A stretch of DNA of 64,000 bases, from positions 1 through 64,000 of the forward strand of contig NZ_FNCY01000001.1 of assembly GCF_900099695.1 (NCBI RefSeq), read 5' to 3'. Position numbers and translations under genes: made by a program. The notes beneath the pieces were generated by a model. The model saw only the letters and a list, made by a program, of their open reading frames with translations, was not told where the DNA came from and made no database searches. Positions 36,747 to 46,474 of the stretch are shown piece after piece. This stretch comes from Propionivibrio dicarboxylicus. GTDB taxonomy: Bacteria > Pseudomonadota > Gammaproteobacteria > Burkholderiales > Rhodocyclaceae. Within the stretch, counting starts at the first letter, position 1. Every line of letters starts with the position of its first letter.

Positions 36747-36763
36747 ATGCAAAATACGTTCCA
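36747..36763 (-). promoter_or_regulatory. Sigma-54 promoter of amt
   Basis: On the minus strand TGGAACGTATTTTGCAT: GG and GC are 12 bases apart and the TTGCA block is perfect; TGGAAC differs from TGGCAC by one base. The gene starts 31 bases downstream. Confidence 0.75.
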
Positions 36764-36815
36764 TGCACACAAAATACGTAAATTCATATACTTAAAAACA
36801 GGCGCACACCAATCA

Positions 36816-36832
36816 GGCACCACAAGCGTGCA
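36816..36832. promoter_or_regulatory. Candidate NtrC binding site
   Basis: GGCACC, five bases, CGTGCA: the NtrC dyad (TGCACC-N5-GGTGCA) with one mismatch in each half. It lies about 85 bases upstream of the expected sigma-54 start, the usual enhancer distance. Confidence 0.55.
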
Positions 36833-36874
36833 TCGACCACCGGCAATACACCAATTTGAACACCTGCCGGCGAC

Positions 36875-38128
36875 CTACTCTCCTTTTGGTGCCACCCCCG
36901 GCGGAAGGATCACCCACATCTGTCCCGACTGTCGCATTCGCCCGGCCTGCGCCCCGGCGTCGGCACCGAATCCCCAGAAGAAATCGGCGCGCACGACGCC
37001 CCGGATCGCACCGCCGGTGTCCTGCGCCAACATCAGCTGCCGCAGGGGCTGTTCGCTGTTCGGGCGTGTCGTCGCCAGGAACACCGGCGCGCCGAGCGGC
37101 ACATGGCGAGGATCGACGGCAATACTGCGCTCGGGCGTCAGCGGCACCCCCAGCGCCCCCTCGGGACCATCGCTGTCGCCGCCTTTGGCTTTCACTTCGC
37201 GGAAGAAGACGTAACTCGGATTGGTATTGAGCATTTCGTTCAAGCGCTCCGGATGCGCCCGCGCCCAGGCCTGTATCCCCTGCATCGACGCCTGCTCGGA
37301 TTTCAGCTCGCCGCGATCGATCAATTCGCGTCCGAGCGAGCGGTAGGGGTGGCCGTTCTGATCGGCATAATTGACCCGCATGAGACTGCCGTCGGGCAGC
37401 TTGATCCGCCCGGACCCCTGAATCTGCAGGAAGAAGAGTTCGACCGCGTCGTCGACCCAGGCCAGCACACGATCGGCATAGGCCTGCTCGCGCCGGACGA
37501 TGTCGGCACGCGAGAAATACGGCACGACCTTGTTGCCCTGCAAGCGCCCCCGCAGGCGCATGTTCTTGAGATCGGGCGCGACCTCGGTCAGGTCGATCGT
37601 CAGCAGATCGTCGGGCACGCCGAGCAGCGGCTCGGAGAAGCGATGGGTCCGGGTACGCGAGCCTTGCAGCAAGGGCTCGTAATAGCCGGTCATCAGGCCC
37701 TGTGTCGTCGCGTCGGGATTGGTCAGCTGGTACGGGCGCAGGCGCGCCTCGAAGAAACGATGCAGCGTTTCGTTGTCCGGCGCTGCGAGCGTCTTCGCCT
37801 CCTCGCAGGTCGCCCGCCACAGCGGCCATTGCGCCCGGCTCGCCAGGGCCTTGCAGGAATGCAGGAAGGCCGGCCAGGCGGCGAGCAGATTGTCGTCGCT
37901 CCATCCCGGCAGGTCGGACCAGCTCGCCGCCCGCATCGGCGGCGCCGCCGGCGCAGGCTCGGGCTTCACCGCCGGACAAGGCACTGGCGCCGCGCATACC
38001 GGGCAGGCAGGACTGGCTGGACAGGCCGCCGGCGCAGGCGTTCGGGTGAGCGAGGCGCAGGCCGTGAGCAGCGTCGCTGCCAGAACAATGACATAGAATC
38101 CGAGCGTCCGGTTTGGGTTTCCCGTCAT
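36875..38128 (-). CDS. mltA: Membrane-bound lytic murein transglycosylase A
   Basis: A 417-aa lipoprotein. The lipobox is LTAC at residues 21-24, followed by a Cys/Pro/Ala linker. The MltA domain includes MTGYYEPLLQGS and GSGRIKLPDGS and the 3D domain has AQDTGGAIRGVVRADFFWG, with the catalytic aspartate. It cleaves peptidoglycan from the outer-membrane inner leaflet. It is divergent from the DUF815 gene, with 48 bases between starts. The linker contains an unusual CPASPACPVCAAPVPC cysteine/proline repeat. Confidence 0.92.
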   Translation of the reverse strand: MTGNPNRTLGFYVIVLAATLLTACASLTRTPAPAACPASPACPVCAAPVPCPAVKPEPAPAAPPMRAASWSDLPGWSDDNLLAAWPAFLHSCKALASRAQWPLWRATCEEAKTLAAPDNETLHRFFEARLRPYQLTNPDATTQGLMTGYYEPLLQGSRTRTHRFSEPLLGVPDDLLTIDLTEVAPDLKNMRLRGRLQGNKVVPYFSRADIVRREQAYADRVLAWVDDAVELFFLQIQGSGRIKLPDGSLMRVNYADQNGHPYRSLGRELIDRGELKSEQASMQGIQAWARAHPERLNEMLNTNPSYVFFREVKAKGGDSDGPEGALGVPLTPERSIAVDPRHVPLGAPVFLATTRPNSEQPLRQLMLAQDTGGAIRGVVRADFFWGFGADAGAQAGRMRQSGQMWVILPPGVAPKGE

Positions 38129-38176
38129 GATTTGCTAGAGTGTCTGGTTTTCCAAGCCCAGAAGTATAGCGCCATC

Positions 38177-39085
38177 ATGTCTACCGCTTCTCCCTCAGAA
38201 CAAGCTCTGCTCCAGTTCCTGGCACGCGCCGAACTCTTGCTCCAACGCCTCGACCCGCTTCTCCCTCCGGCTTCCGCCGCCCCCGACTGGAACAGCGCCA
38301 TTGCCTTCCGCTGGCGCAAACAGGCCAATGCCGGCTACCTCTATCCGGTGCGCAAAGCCTCCTCGATCCGCCTCAGCGACCTGCAGGACATCGACGAGCA
38401 GAAGGCGCGCATCGACACCAACACGCGCCAGTTCGTCGACGGACATCCGGCCAATAACGTGCTGCTCACCGGCGCGCGCGGTTCGGGCAAATCGTCGCTG
38501 ATCAAGGCGCTGCTCAACGAATATGCCGCTAGCGGTCTCCGCGTCATCGAAGTGGAAAAAGCCGACCTCGTCGATCTGCCGATCATCGTCGAACTGCTCG
38601 AAGACCGTCCCGAGCGTTTCATCATCTTCTGTGACGATCTTTCCTTCGACGCCGGCGACGCCACCTACAAGGCGCTGAAAGTCGTGCTCGACGGCTCGCT
38701 CACCGCCGCACCGGACAATGTGCTGATCTACGCCACCTCGAACCGCCGCCACCTGATGCCGGAGTATTTCGAGGAGAACCTCGAAACACACCGCGTCGGC
38801 GACGAAATCCATCCGGGCGAAGCCATCGAGGAAAAAATCTCGTTGTCGGAACGTTTCGGTCTCTGGCTGTCGTTCTATCCGTTCGACCAGGACGCCTACA
38901 TCGACATCGTCAACCACTGGCTGAAGCACTTCGGCTGCACCAAGAGCGAAATTGCGCGTGCCGAACGCGAGGCGCTCAACTGGGCGCTCATGCGCGGTTC
39001 ACGCAGCGGCCGCGTCGCCTGGCAATTCGCCAAGGACTGGGCCGGCGCCAACAAGCCGGCAGCCAAGGCCAAGAAGCGCAAATGA
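38177..39085 (+). CDS. DUF815-family P-loop ATPase
   Basis: A 302-aa AAA-type ATPase. Walker A is GARGSGKSS (about residue 100), Walker B is [10 protein letters not shown] and the arginine-rich DUF815 segment [15 protein letters not shown] follows. The function is unknown; the family is next to a MutT/ThiE gene in many betaproteobacteria, as here, where the stop overlaps the next start by 4 bases. The C-terminus is Lys/Ala-rich. Confidence 0.85.
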   Translation: MSTASPSEQALLQFLARAELLLQRLDPLLPPASAAPDWNSAIAFRWRKQANAGYLYPVRKASSIRLSDLQDIDEQKARIDTNTRQFVDGHPANNVLLTGARGSGKSSLIKALLNEYAASGLRVIEVEKADLVDLPIIVELLEDRPERFIIFCDDLSFDAGDATYKALKVVLDGSLTAAPDNVLIYATSNRRHLMPEYFEENLETHRVGDEIHPGEAIEEKISLSERFGLWLSFYPFDQDAYIDIVNHWLKHFGCTKSEIARAEREALNWALMRGSRSGRVAWQFAKDWAGANKPAAKAKKRK

Positions 39086-40029
39086 CCGGCATCACCGAAG
39101 TCGCCGCCGCCGTACTCCTGCGCGACGGCGACGCGGGGCGCGAATATCTGCTTGCCCAGCGCCCACCGGGCAAGGCCTATGCCGGCTACTGGGAGTTTCC
39201 CGGTGGCAAGGTCGAAGCCGGAGAAACCACGGCAGAGGCGCTGGTCCGCGAACTCGACGAAGAGCTCGGCATCCGCGTCCTGCAGGCGAATCCGTGGATC
39301 ACGCGCGAATTCGTCTATCCGCACGCGCATGTGCGGCTCAAGTTTTTTCATGTCCATGCCTGGGAAGGCGAGCTTCACCCGCACGAACACACCGGCATGA
39401 TCTGGACGCGTATCGGCGAGACGCCGACGGTATCACCCGTCCTTCCCGCCAACGGCCCGATCCTGCGGGCGCTCGAACTGCCGCGCGTCTGCGCGCTGAC
39501 GAACGCCGGCGAGAACGGCATCGCAGCCGAACTCGCCCGTCTGGAAGAGGCGCTGCATCACGGCCTGCGGCTCATTCAACTGCGCGACAAAGGGCTCGCC
39601 GCGGAAGCCCGGCGTGATTTCTCCCACCGGGCGATGACGCTGGCACGGCAACATCCCGGCACGCTCGTGCTGGTCAACGACGACGACGCGCTGGCGCGCG
39701 AAATCGGCGCCGACGGACTGCACCTGACGGCGCAGCGTCTCATGCGAACCGGCACTCGCCCCGACGCCGACCGGGTCGCCGCGTCCTGTCACAACGCCGA
39801 AGAACTCGCGCAGGCCGCGGCGCTCGGACTCGATTTCGTGCTGCTCGGACCGGTGCTGCCGACGCGCACGCATCCGGACCATCCCGGTCTCGGCTGGGAA
39901 AATTTCGCGCGATTGAGCGAACGGCTGCCGCTGCCGGTGTTCGCACTCGGCGGCATGTCAGCGGAACTGCAGGACTACGCCCAGACTCAGGGCGCCCATG
40001 GCGTCGCGATGCTGCGCGATTGGCGCTAG
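39082..40029 (+). CDS. Nudix hydrolase fused to a thiamine phosphate synthase-like domain
   Basis: The protein has 315 aa. Residues 1-135 are a MutT domain (Nudix box [24 protein letters not shown]), followed by a ThiE-like TIM barrel (residues 140-315: [58 protein letters not shown]). The MutT part probably removes 8-oxo-dGTP. The ThiE part keeps the NDDD and GADGLHL contact segments but has lost part of the phosphate-binding region, so thiamine synthesis is doubtful. The fusion is known in betaproteobacteria. Confidence 0.88.
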   Translation: MTGITEVAAAVLLRDGDAGREYLLAQRPPGKAYAGYWEFPGGKVEAGETTAEALVRELDEELGIRVLQANPWITREFVYPHAHVRLKFFHVHAWEGELHPHEHTGMIWTRIGETPTVSPVLPANGPILRALELPRVCALTNAGENGIAAELARLEEALHHGLRLIQLRDKGLAAEARRDFSHRAMTLARQHPGTLVLVNDDDALAREIGADGLHLTAQRLMRTGTRPDADRVAASCHNAEELAQAAALGLDFVLLGPVLPTRTHPDHPGLGWENFARLSERLPLPVFALGGMSAELQDYAQTQGAHGVAMLRDWR

Positions 40030-40036
40030 CAATGCG

Positions 40037-41521
40037 CTAGGCCGATCTGACCGTATTCCGCCCCGCGTTCTTGGCCTGATACAGGGCATCGTCCGCCCGC
40101 TTGAGCAGGCGCTCGACGGTATCTTCATTGCCGGCCAGCACGGCCACACCAACGGACGCCGTGTAATGGACCAGGATGCCGCTGGACAGGAGAACACCAT
40201 GCTGTTCGATCGTCACCCGCAAGCGCTCCGCAACCTCCAACGCTGAATCCAGGCCCGACTGCGCCAGCACGATCGCGAACTCCTCGCCGCCGAGCCGACC
40301 GACGACGTCGATGTTGCGCAGTGTCAGCCGGAACACTTCGCCCAACTGCCGCAGCACCTCGTCGCCGGCAGCATGCCCATGGCTGTCGTTGATGCGCTTG
40401 AAATGATCGATATCGACCATCAACACCGCCATCGAGGTCCCGTAACGCAGGGCGCGGGCAAGTTCCTTCTCGGCCAGTTCGGCGAAATGCCGGCGGTTGG
40501 CAAGATCGGTCAAAGCATCCGTGCGTGCCAGGCGAGCGAGTTCGAGCTGCAAGGTTTCGTTATGGAGCACCGTACGAAATGCATAGCGTCCGGCGGCACC
40601 GAGCCAGACCAAAGCCAGCGCGAGCGTGAAGAAAACGACCAGACAGAACGACCACCATGACGACAGCACTTGTTCGCGCAACTGGCTGGAGACGACGACC
40701 AGCGGGAAATCGCCGAGCCGTTCGAAGGCGACAAGCCGGAGCTGCTCATCGAAGACGCTCGTCGCTTCGTAGATGCCGCTCGACAGTTCGCGCGCCTGCT
40801 CGAACACCGACGCCTGCGGATAACGCCGCCCGACCTCGGTTTCCGGATAGCGCGCAAAAATGGCACCGTCATTTCTGAAAACGGTGATCTCCTCATTGCC
40901 GAGACCGCGTACCGACTGGAACATACGCTCGAAATGGCTGGATTCGATCGTCAGCAGAACGATGCCCAGAAAGGCACCGTCGGCACCCCGGATCGTCCGG
41001 CTGATCGTGACGCCCCGCCGTCCTTGCGTGCGGCTGACCAGTTGTTCGCCGAGCACCAGGTCCCGCCCACCGACATGCGCCTGAAAATAGTCGCGATCGC
41101 CGTAATTCACCCGCGGCGGCGGAAACGGCAGTGTCGCCCCGACCAGCAACTGGCCGTCCCGATCGATCAGCAGCATCGATTGCAGATCGGGATAGTCCTG
41201 CGTCCTCGCCTGCAGGAAACGTTTGCCCTCTTCGCTCTGGAAATAGGGAAAGCCCTTTTTCCGGACATTGTCGGCAACGCTGTCGAGCAACAACACGCTC
41301 GAATTGAGAACATACATCGTGTGAAAGCCGACGAGCCGCGCCACGTTGAGATTTTCACGCCCGGCTTCTTGCAGGATGTGCCGGCGATTCTCGAGAACGA
41401 GCGACACCGCAGCGATGACGAGCAGGACGGCCGCTGTCACCACCATCATGAGCAACGGAAAGCGCAGCAGCTGATGCCCGGAGTCCGAGCCGGGACGGGA
41501 ATCGGGAGCGAGGCCGTTCAT
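40037..41521 (-). CDS. Diguanylate cyclase with dCACHE sensor domain
   Basis: A 494-aa membrane protein. N-terminal helix (about residues 24-44), a periplasmic double cache domain, a second helix (about 290-310) and a GGDEF domain (RTDALTDLANRRHF, DIDHFKRINDSHGHAAGDEVL, GGEEF). The active site is intact. RNID, five residues upstream of GGEEF, is an RxxD inhibitory site, so the enzyme should be product-inhibited. No EAL domain is fused. Makes c-di-GMP in response to an external ligand; nothing adjacent suggests which. Confidence 0.9.
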   Translation of the reverse strand: MNGLAPDSRPGSDSGHQLLRFPLLMMVVTAAVLLVIAAVSLVLENRRHILQEAGRENLNVARLVGFHTMYVLNSSVLLLDSVADNVRKKGFPYFQSEEGKRFLQARTQDYPDLQSMLLIDRDGQLLVGATLPFPPPRVNYGDRDYFQAHVGGRDLVLGEQLVSRTQGRRGVTISRTIRGADGAFLGIVLLTIESSHFERMFQSVRGLGNEEITVFRNDGAIFARYPETEVGRRYPQASVFEQARELSSGIYEATSVFDEQLRLVAFERLGDFPLVVVSSQLREQVLSSWWSFCLVVFFTLALALVWLGAAGRYAFRTVLHNETLQLELARLARTDALTDLANRRHFAELAEKELARALRYGTSMAVLMVDIDHFKRINDSHGHAAGDEVLRQLGEVFRLTLRNIDVVGRLGGEEFAIVLAQSGLDSALEVAERLRVTIEQHGVLLSSGILVHYTASVGVAVLAGNEDTVERLLKRADDALYQAKNAGRNTVRSA

Positions 41522-41621
41522 AGGAACATCATCCTAACCGAAGCCGGCGCCTATTCCAATGTGATGAACCGCAGTCGGTGCGCAGCGGGATCAATCCGCT
41601 CGCCGGTGAGGCAAAAGCGCC

Positions 41622-41813
41622 TCAGGAGGCCGGCTGATCAGGCGCCTCGCCGGGAATTTCGGTTTCCTGGGCCGGCACGCGATACGTCTCCGCCGCCCAG
41701 GCGCCCAGATCGATGAGCTTGCAGCGCTCGGAACAGAAAGGCCGATAAGGATTCTCGGGCGACCAAACGGCAACGCCTCCGCACTGCGGGCAGGTCACAT
41801 GACGCGCGGCCAT
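41622..41813 (-). CDS. yacG: DNA gyrase inhibitor YacG
   Basis: A 63-aa zinc protein with CPQCGG and [16 protein letters not shown], the four-cysteine zinc site and signature of YacG, which binds GyrB and inhibits gyrase. Its start overlaps the zapD stop by one base (TGATG). Last gene of the trpB2-SPOR-coaE-zapD-yacG run. A weak hairpin with a T4 tail overlaps the stop codon region. Confidence 0.92.
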   Translation of the reverse strand: MAARHVTCPQCGGVAVWSPENPYRPFCSERCKLIDLGAWAAETYRVPAQETEIPGEAPDQPAS

Positions 41814-42574
41814 CAGAGTGCGCAGAAAACGATGTCGAACGGCACTTCGACGCTGCTGTCGCACGGACGCGGCCGATGCTCGCTGTCCGGCCGCATGAAG
41901 CGGATGTTCAGCGCATATTTGTTGGCGCTGATTTCCGGCACGAACGGCGACTGCGACGGCAGGATGACGCGCACCATCTGCGAGGCGATACCGGTCATGG
42001 TGCGCTGGAAGGCGCCCCCCGGCGCGACCAGATGCTCGACGCCGCCGCTGTTGCGCAACAGGCGCAGGACGATCGAGAGTCCATGATCGAGCGGCGTGAA
42101 CGGTTTCAACCAGCCAGCCAGCGCTGCCTTGCGCACTTCCGACGACTGGTGCTGCCAGAAGTGGTAGGACGGCACATCGAATTCGCACACCCCGCCGGGA
42201 ATCGACGCCCGGCTCTTGATCCCCATCAGCCAGTCGTTGTCGCGCAACGATTGGCCGATCTTGCCGGCCATCGCCAACAAGGACGCAGACGCCTGCTCCA
42301 ACTCGTACAGCGCGCCCGACAAGGCCTCTTCGGAAATCGCCGGGTTGTTGCGGAAGCCAAGCAGCGTCTGGCGCTGGCGCTCAAGTTCCTGGATCAGATC
42401 CATCTTGAGATCGGCACGTCCGGCCACCTCAAGGATCTCGAACAAGGTCAGCAGCGCGACATGATGCTCCTGCGCGCCCGCCTGCTGGACGAAATAGTCG
42501 GCCTTGTCGAACAGGTCCTCCAGGCGCAACAGGGTGCGAATGCGCTCATTGAAGGGATATTCGTAGATGATCAC
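41813..42574 (-). CDS. zapD: Cell division protein ZapD
   Basis: The protein has 253 aa, [22 protein letters not shown] start, with the family's [15 protein letters not shown] and [19 protein letters not shown] segments. ZapD cross-links FtsZ protofilaments at the division ring. The coaE-zapD-yacG order is conserved in proteobacteria. Overlaps yacG by one base. Confidence 0.94.
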   Translation of the reverse strand: MIIYEYPFNERIRTLLRLEDLFDKADYFVQQAGAQEHHVALLTLFEILEVAGRADLKMDLIQELERQRQTLLGFRNNPAISEEALSGALYELEQASASLLAMAGKIGQSLRDNDWLMGIKSRASIPGGVCEFDVPSYHFWQHQSSEVRKAALAGWLKPFTPLDHGLSIVLRLLRNSGGVEHLVAPGGAFQRTMTGIASQMVRVILPSQSPFVPEISANKYALNIRFMRPDSEHRPRPCDSSVEVPFDIVFCAL

Positions 42575-42634
42575 GTGGCCGCCGGGGTGGGTCTGAGAGA
42601 AGTACGCGAATTCTGCGGCATCTGGGCCAAAATC

Positions 42635-43258
42635 TCAACCGTTGCGGCGATTTTCGCTGCCCGCCAGCTGCAAATAACGTCGATGCAGCGTCTCAACCTG
42701 CGGCACCAGCGATTCGCGCGCGCCATCGTTGGTCACGACATCATCGGCAAGGGCCAGTCGATCCGCACGCGAGACCTGCGTCGCCATGATCGCGCGAACG
42801 CTGTCGACCGACAGCCCGTTGCGCGCCATGACGCGCGCCAATTGCGTGGATTCCGGGCAATCGACGACGAGAATCCGTGCGACACGGTCGCGATAGCTGC
42901 CCGTCTCGGCCAGCAGCGGCACCGCCAGGAGCACATACGGCGACACCGCCTCGCCACAACGGCGATCGGCTTCCCGGCGGATGCGCGGATGCAGGATCGC
43001 CTCGAGACGCTGACGCACCGTCGTATCGGCAAACGCCCGTTGCCGCATCGCCGCACGATCCATGCTGCCATCCGGCGCGATGACACCGGCACCGAAGGCC
43101 GCTTCGATGTCGGGCATCGCCGCGCCGCCGACAGCGGTCAGTTCGCGAGCGATGACATCCGTATCGACAACGGCAATCCCGCGCGCGGCGAACAGATCGG
43201 CGACCGTACTCTTGCCGCTGCCGATCCCGCCGGTCAAGCCGACAACCCAGACGCTCAC
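42635..43258 (-). CDS. coaE: Dephospho-CoA kinase
   Basis: The protein has 207 aa; the last step of coenzyme A synthesis. P-loop GGIGSGKST (residues 8-16 from the chosen start), DTDVIAREL and the lid region RIRREADRR. The GTG start at 43258 is chosen because GTGA overlaps the stop of the SPOR gene by four bases and because the P-loop then lies at its usual place; an upstream ATG (43285) would add nine residues. Confidence 0.93.
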   Translation of the reverse strand: MSVWVVGLTGGIGSGKSTVADLFAARGIAVVDTDVIARELTAVGGAAMPDIEAAFGAGVIAPDGSMDRAAMRQRAFADTTVRQRLEAILHPRIRREADRRCGEAVSPYVLLAVPLLAETGSYRDRVARILVVDCPESTQLARVMARNGLSVDSVRAIMATQVSRADRLALADDVVTNDGARESLVPQVETLHRRYLQLAGSENRRNG

Positions 43259-43929
43259 TGCGCCGCCGTCCGCCCCGGCCGGCATGCCGTCGGCGCCCCC
43301 GGAACGCCGCTCTCGGCAAGAAGCGGGCGCACCGCGGCCAACAAGGCCTCGCTGCCGCGCACTTCGAGGGCGGCGCTGACACTACGCTCGCGCTCGCCGA
43401 CCTTCGCCGACCGGACGCCCTTCGTGCGCAGTTCTTCCAACCGGCTCTCGGCCGCTTCCCGGCTCGAGAACACCCCCAGCGAAATGGCAAAACGGGCCGC
43501 CGCAGGTTCCTGGACGATGGCAAAGTCCTGGATCTTGAAGCGCTTGAGTTCGCTGGCCTTGCGTTCGGCGTCGGCCTTGTTCGGCAACGGCGGAATGAAA
43601 ACCCAGAAGCCACCGCTCGACGCCGTCTCGCTCCGCTCGACCCTGAGCGCCGACGCTTTCTCGTGGATCAGCGCCTCGACGCGCGCCAGCTCGGCTGCCG
43701 AGAGATCCCCCAGCAACAGGCACGACTCCGGCTCGCGCTTCTCGGCTTTCACCGCCTTCACCGACGCGTCGGCCGGCGGCTCGTCGCGGCTGACCACCGT
43801 CACTCGCTCGGCCAGCAACTGCTGGCTCAGCCGCAAGGCATCGGGATTGTCGCCGGTCCCAAGCAGTCCCTGCGTCCAGGCGAAGAACATCAGATTGGCA
43901 AGGATCAGCAGGAAGACGGCCGCACGCAT
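43255..43929 (-). CDS. SPOR-domain membrane protein
   Basis: The protein has 224 aa. One N-terminal membrane helix (about residues 4-22, VFLLILANLMFFAW), a linker and a C-terminal SPOR domain that binds denuded glycan at division sites (SLGVFSSREAAESRLEEL). Its place in front of coaE and zapD and after the TrpB-like gene with 13 bases spacing suggests co-expression with division genes. Confidence 0.85.
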   Translation of the reverse strand: MRAAVFLLILANLMFFAWTQGLLGTGDNPDALRLSQQLLAERVTVVSRDEPPADASVKAVKAEKREPESCLLLGDLSAAELARVEALIHEKASALRVERSETASSGGFWVFIPPLPNKADAERKASELKRFKIQDFAIVQEPAAARFAISLGVFSSREAAESRLEELRTKGVRSAKVGERERSVSAALEVRGSEALLAAVRPLLAESGVPGAPTACRPGRTAAQ

Positions 43930-43942
43930 CGGAAACGCCCTC

Positions 43943-45307
43943 TCAACCGACGTGCGGCAGGTGCGTCAAGGATTCCTTGATCGCCGCCTCGGGATACTCG
44001 AAGTCCTCGAGTTCGCCAGCAAAGTAGCGGTCGTAGGAGCCCATGTCAAAGTAACCATGGCCGGTGACGTTGATGAGGATCGTGCGCGCCTCGCCGGTCG
44101 CCTTGCAACGCAAGGCTTCGTCGATGCCGCCGCGGATGGCGTGGCAGGATTCCGGCGCCGGGATGAGGCCCTCGGCGTGGGCGAACATGACACCGGCTTC
44201 AAAGGTCGCCAGCTGCGGCACGGCAATGGCTTCGATCAAGCCCTCGTGGTAAAGCTGGGAGACGAGCGGCGAGGCGCCGTGATAACGCAGGCCGCCGGCA
44301 TGGATGCCCGGCGGCATGAAATCGTGGCCGAGCGTGAACATCTTCATCAGCGGCGTAAAGCCGGAAGAATCGCCGAAGTCATAGGCATATTGACCCTTGG
44401 TCAGCGACGGGCACGACGCCGGTTCGACGGCGACGAGCTGCACGAGCTTGCCGTTGCGCCCGCCCGCCGCGTTATCAGCGACAAAGGGGAAGGCGATGCC
44501 GGCGAACGAAGATCCGCCGCCGCAGGGCGCGAAGATGACATCCGGCCAGTCGCCGGCCATCTCGAACTGCTTCTTGGCCTCCAGCCCGATGACCGTCTGG
44601 TGCAGGGCGACGTGGTTGAGCACGGAGCCGAGCGCGTAATTGGTATCGGCGCGCGACGCCGCCTCTTCGACCGCTTCCGAAATCGCCAGGCCGAGCGAGC
44701 CCTGGTTGTTGGCATCGGCGGCCAGCGCGGCACGGCCGGTCTGCGTCATTTCGGAAGGGCTGGCGAAGACTTCGGCGCCCCAGGTCTGCATCATCGAACG
44801 ACGATACGGCTTCTGGTTGTAGCTGACCTTGACCATATAGACGCGGACATCGATTCCGAACATCTGGCCCGCCAGCGCCATCGAACAGCCCCATTGGCCG
44901 GCGCCGGTCTCGGTGGTGATGCGCTTGATGCCGGCCTGTTTGTTGTAATAGGCCTGGGCGATGGCGGTATTGGGCTTGTGCGAGCCGGCCGGCGAAACGC
45001 TCTCGTTCTTGTAATAGATGCGTGCCGGCGTTCCCAGCATTTCCTCGAGCCGCGCCGCGCGGATCAAGGGCGACGGACGCCACAAGCGATAAATTTCGCG
45101 CACCGGTTGCGGAATCGGAATCCAGCGCTCCGCCGACATTTCCTGCTCGAGGATGGCCATCGGGAAGATGGCGCTCATCTGCTCCGGCGTTGCCGGCTTG
45201 CCATCGGGCCCGAGCGGTGGCATCGGCGCGTTGGGCATATCGGCAACGACGTTGTACCAATGCGTCGGAATTTCGGATTGGGGCAGAACGAAACGCAAGG
45301 ACTCCAT
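43943..45307 (-). CDS. TrpB-like pyridoxal-phosphate enzyme (TrpB2 type)
   Basis: The protein has 454 aa, in the TrpB2 (TIGR01415) subgroup. PLP lysine in SPAGSHKPNTA, ETGAGQWGCS, GGGSSFAG for the PLP phosphate and HAEGLIPAPES. TrpB2 can make tryptophan from indole and serine alone. No trpA or other trp gene is near. The start at 45307 (MESLRFVLPQ) suits the family; the frame runs upstream without a ribosome site. It is the first gene of a run that continues with SPOR and coaE. Confidence 0.88.
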   Translation of the reverse strand: MESLRFVLPQSEIPTHWYNVVADMPNAPMPPLGPDGKPATPEQMSAIFPMAILEQEMSAERWIPIPQPVREIYRLWRPSPLIRAARLEEMLGTPARIYYKNESVSPAGSHKPNTAIAQAYYNKQAGIKRITTETGAGQWGCSMALAGQMFGIDVRVYMVKVSYNQKPYRRSMMQTWGAEVFASPSEMTQTGRAALAADANNQGSLGLAISEAVEEAASRADTNYALGSVLNHVALHQTVIGLEAKKQFEMAGDWPDVIFAPCGGGSSFAGIAFPFVADNAAGGRNGKLVQLVAVEPASCPSLTKGQYAYDFGDSSGFTPLMKMFTLGHDFMPPGIHAGGLRYHGASPLVSQLYHEGLIEAIAVPQLATFEAGVMFAHAEGLIPAPESCHAIRGGIDEALRCKATGEARTILINVTGHGYFDMGSYDRYFAGELEDFEYPEAAIKESLTHLPHVG

Positions 45308-45449
45308 GAACACTCCCGGATGCTGTCGAAGAAGCTGAAAAGCGCAAGTATAGCCGGCGGCGGCGCGTCCTGCAGCCGGACACCGTGGAATGCCCGCCAC
45401 GGCCCGTATTATTTTCCGCGCCCGGTGCTTCCTGGGCTATCCTGAGTGC

Positions 45450-46247
45450 ATGACGATTTCCGTGCCCACGACCATGCCGACCCGTCGCAACGCCTGCCGT
45501 CCCGCTGGCATCCCGCACATTCTCAAGGCATTCCTGCTCGTCCTGCTGCTGACGGCGACAGCGGCATTCGCCGACAGTGCCGGCCGGATCGTCACCAGCA
45601 ACGCGCCGGCCAGCATCGTTACCGCCGGCGCGAGCCGCAGCGCACGGCCCGGCATGACGGTCGAAGCGGGCGACCAGCTGGTCACCGGCACCCAGGGGCG
45701 GATCACCGTCCGCTTCAGCGACGAGTCGGTCGTCCAGCTCAGTGCCGATTCCGAATTCCGCATCGACCAGTACGCCTTCACCGGCGGACGCAGCGACGAC
45801 GACAAGGGCTTCTTCAGCCTCGTCAAAGGCGGCTTCCGCACCGTCACCGGCCTGCTCGGCAAGATCAACCGCGGCACCTACCGGGTGACGACGCAAGCCG
45901 CGACCATCGGCATCCGCGGCACCGAGTACAGCGCGCGGCTCGACAACGGCCTGCACGTCCAGGTCGACCACGGCGAGATCTCGCTGACCAACCGCGCCGG
46001 CGCCTTCTCCGTCGGTGAAGGCCAGCGCGCCTACATCGCCAATCGCCAGTCGGCGCCCAAATACCTGAACTTCGGCGGCGGCAGCGCCCAACCCGGCGGG
46101 GGGGGGCGCATCGGCGGCAGCGGCAGTGGCGGCACGTCGATCCAGGGCAACACGACGATCAACGCCGCGGCCAAGGACATGAGCGCCACGGCCGTCGGCC
46201 AGGACAATACCGCGACGAACGCCGTCGGCAGCATCGGCGGCAAATAG
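45450..46247 (+). CDS. FecR-domain protein, exported
   Basis: The protein has 265 aa. Signal peptide to about residue 40 (LLVLLLTATAAFA), then a FecR domain (GDQLVTGTQGRITVRFSDESVVQLSADSEF, in parts), then a Gly/Ser-rich tail (GGGSAQPGGGGRIGG) with an Asn/Thr-rich end. It lacks a sigma factor or receptor partner, so it is unlike the classic FecR and more like the adhesin- or polysaccharide-associated type. The repeat element starts a few bases after the stop. The exact start is uncertain; 45474 is an alternative. Confidence 0.75.
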   Translation: MTISVPTTMPTRRNACRPAGIPHILKAFLLVLLLTATAAFADSAGRIVTSNAPASIVTAGASRSARPGMTVEAGDQLVTGTQGRITVRFSDESVVQLSADSEFRIDQYAFTGGRSDDDKGFFSLVKGGFRTVTGLLGKINRGTYRVTTQAATIGIRGTEYSARLDNGLHVQVDHGEISLTNRAGAFSVGEGQRAYIANRQSAPKYLNFGGGSAQPGGGGRIGGSGSGGTSIQGNTTINAAAKDMSATAVGQDNTATNAVGSIGGK

Positions 46248-46248
46248 G

Positions 46249-46372
46249 CGCCTATTTCGGCGGGGATCGTGGGCCGCGCCGGCGGCCCTCCGGGTTGCCG
46301 ATACGGTCGGTGTCTGCGGCATTGCTCCGCTTGCGCATGGAACACCCATGCGCTGCGCCTTGCAGCCGACGC
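46249..46372 (+). repeat. Palindromic dispersed repeat, copy A (truncated)
   Basis: Homologous, in opposite orientation, to copy B at 48906-49085. It begins with GCCTATTTCGG directly after the FecR-gene stop codon. It continues with the GATCGTGGGCCGCGCC, TTGCCGAT, CATGCGCTGCGCC blocks seen in copy B. It loses similarity after about 46372, so one arm of the palindrome is missing. Confidence 0.75.
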
Positions 46373-46474
46373 ACACCAACCCGCTGACCCGCTTCAATTA
46401 CACAATCAAAACAGTGGCTTCCAGCCTACCCTGATAGCATTGCACATCCTTTTCGAGTCCCCTCGTATCGAACC

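Noticed and set aside
41876-45445. A 1189-codon plus-strand open frame across zapD, coaE, SPOR and trpB2
   Set aside because: It is antisense to five well recognised genes and crosses their borders without any domain.
44475-46397. A 640-codon minus-strand open frame covering the FecR gene and the palindromic repeat
   Set aside because: It joins an antisense shadow to the repeat; the part from the repeat is seen again in the other copy, which explains the apparent similarity between the two translations.
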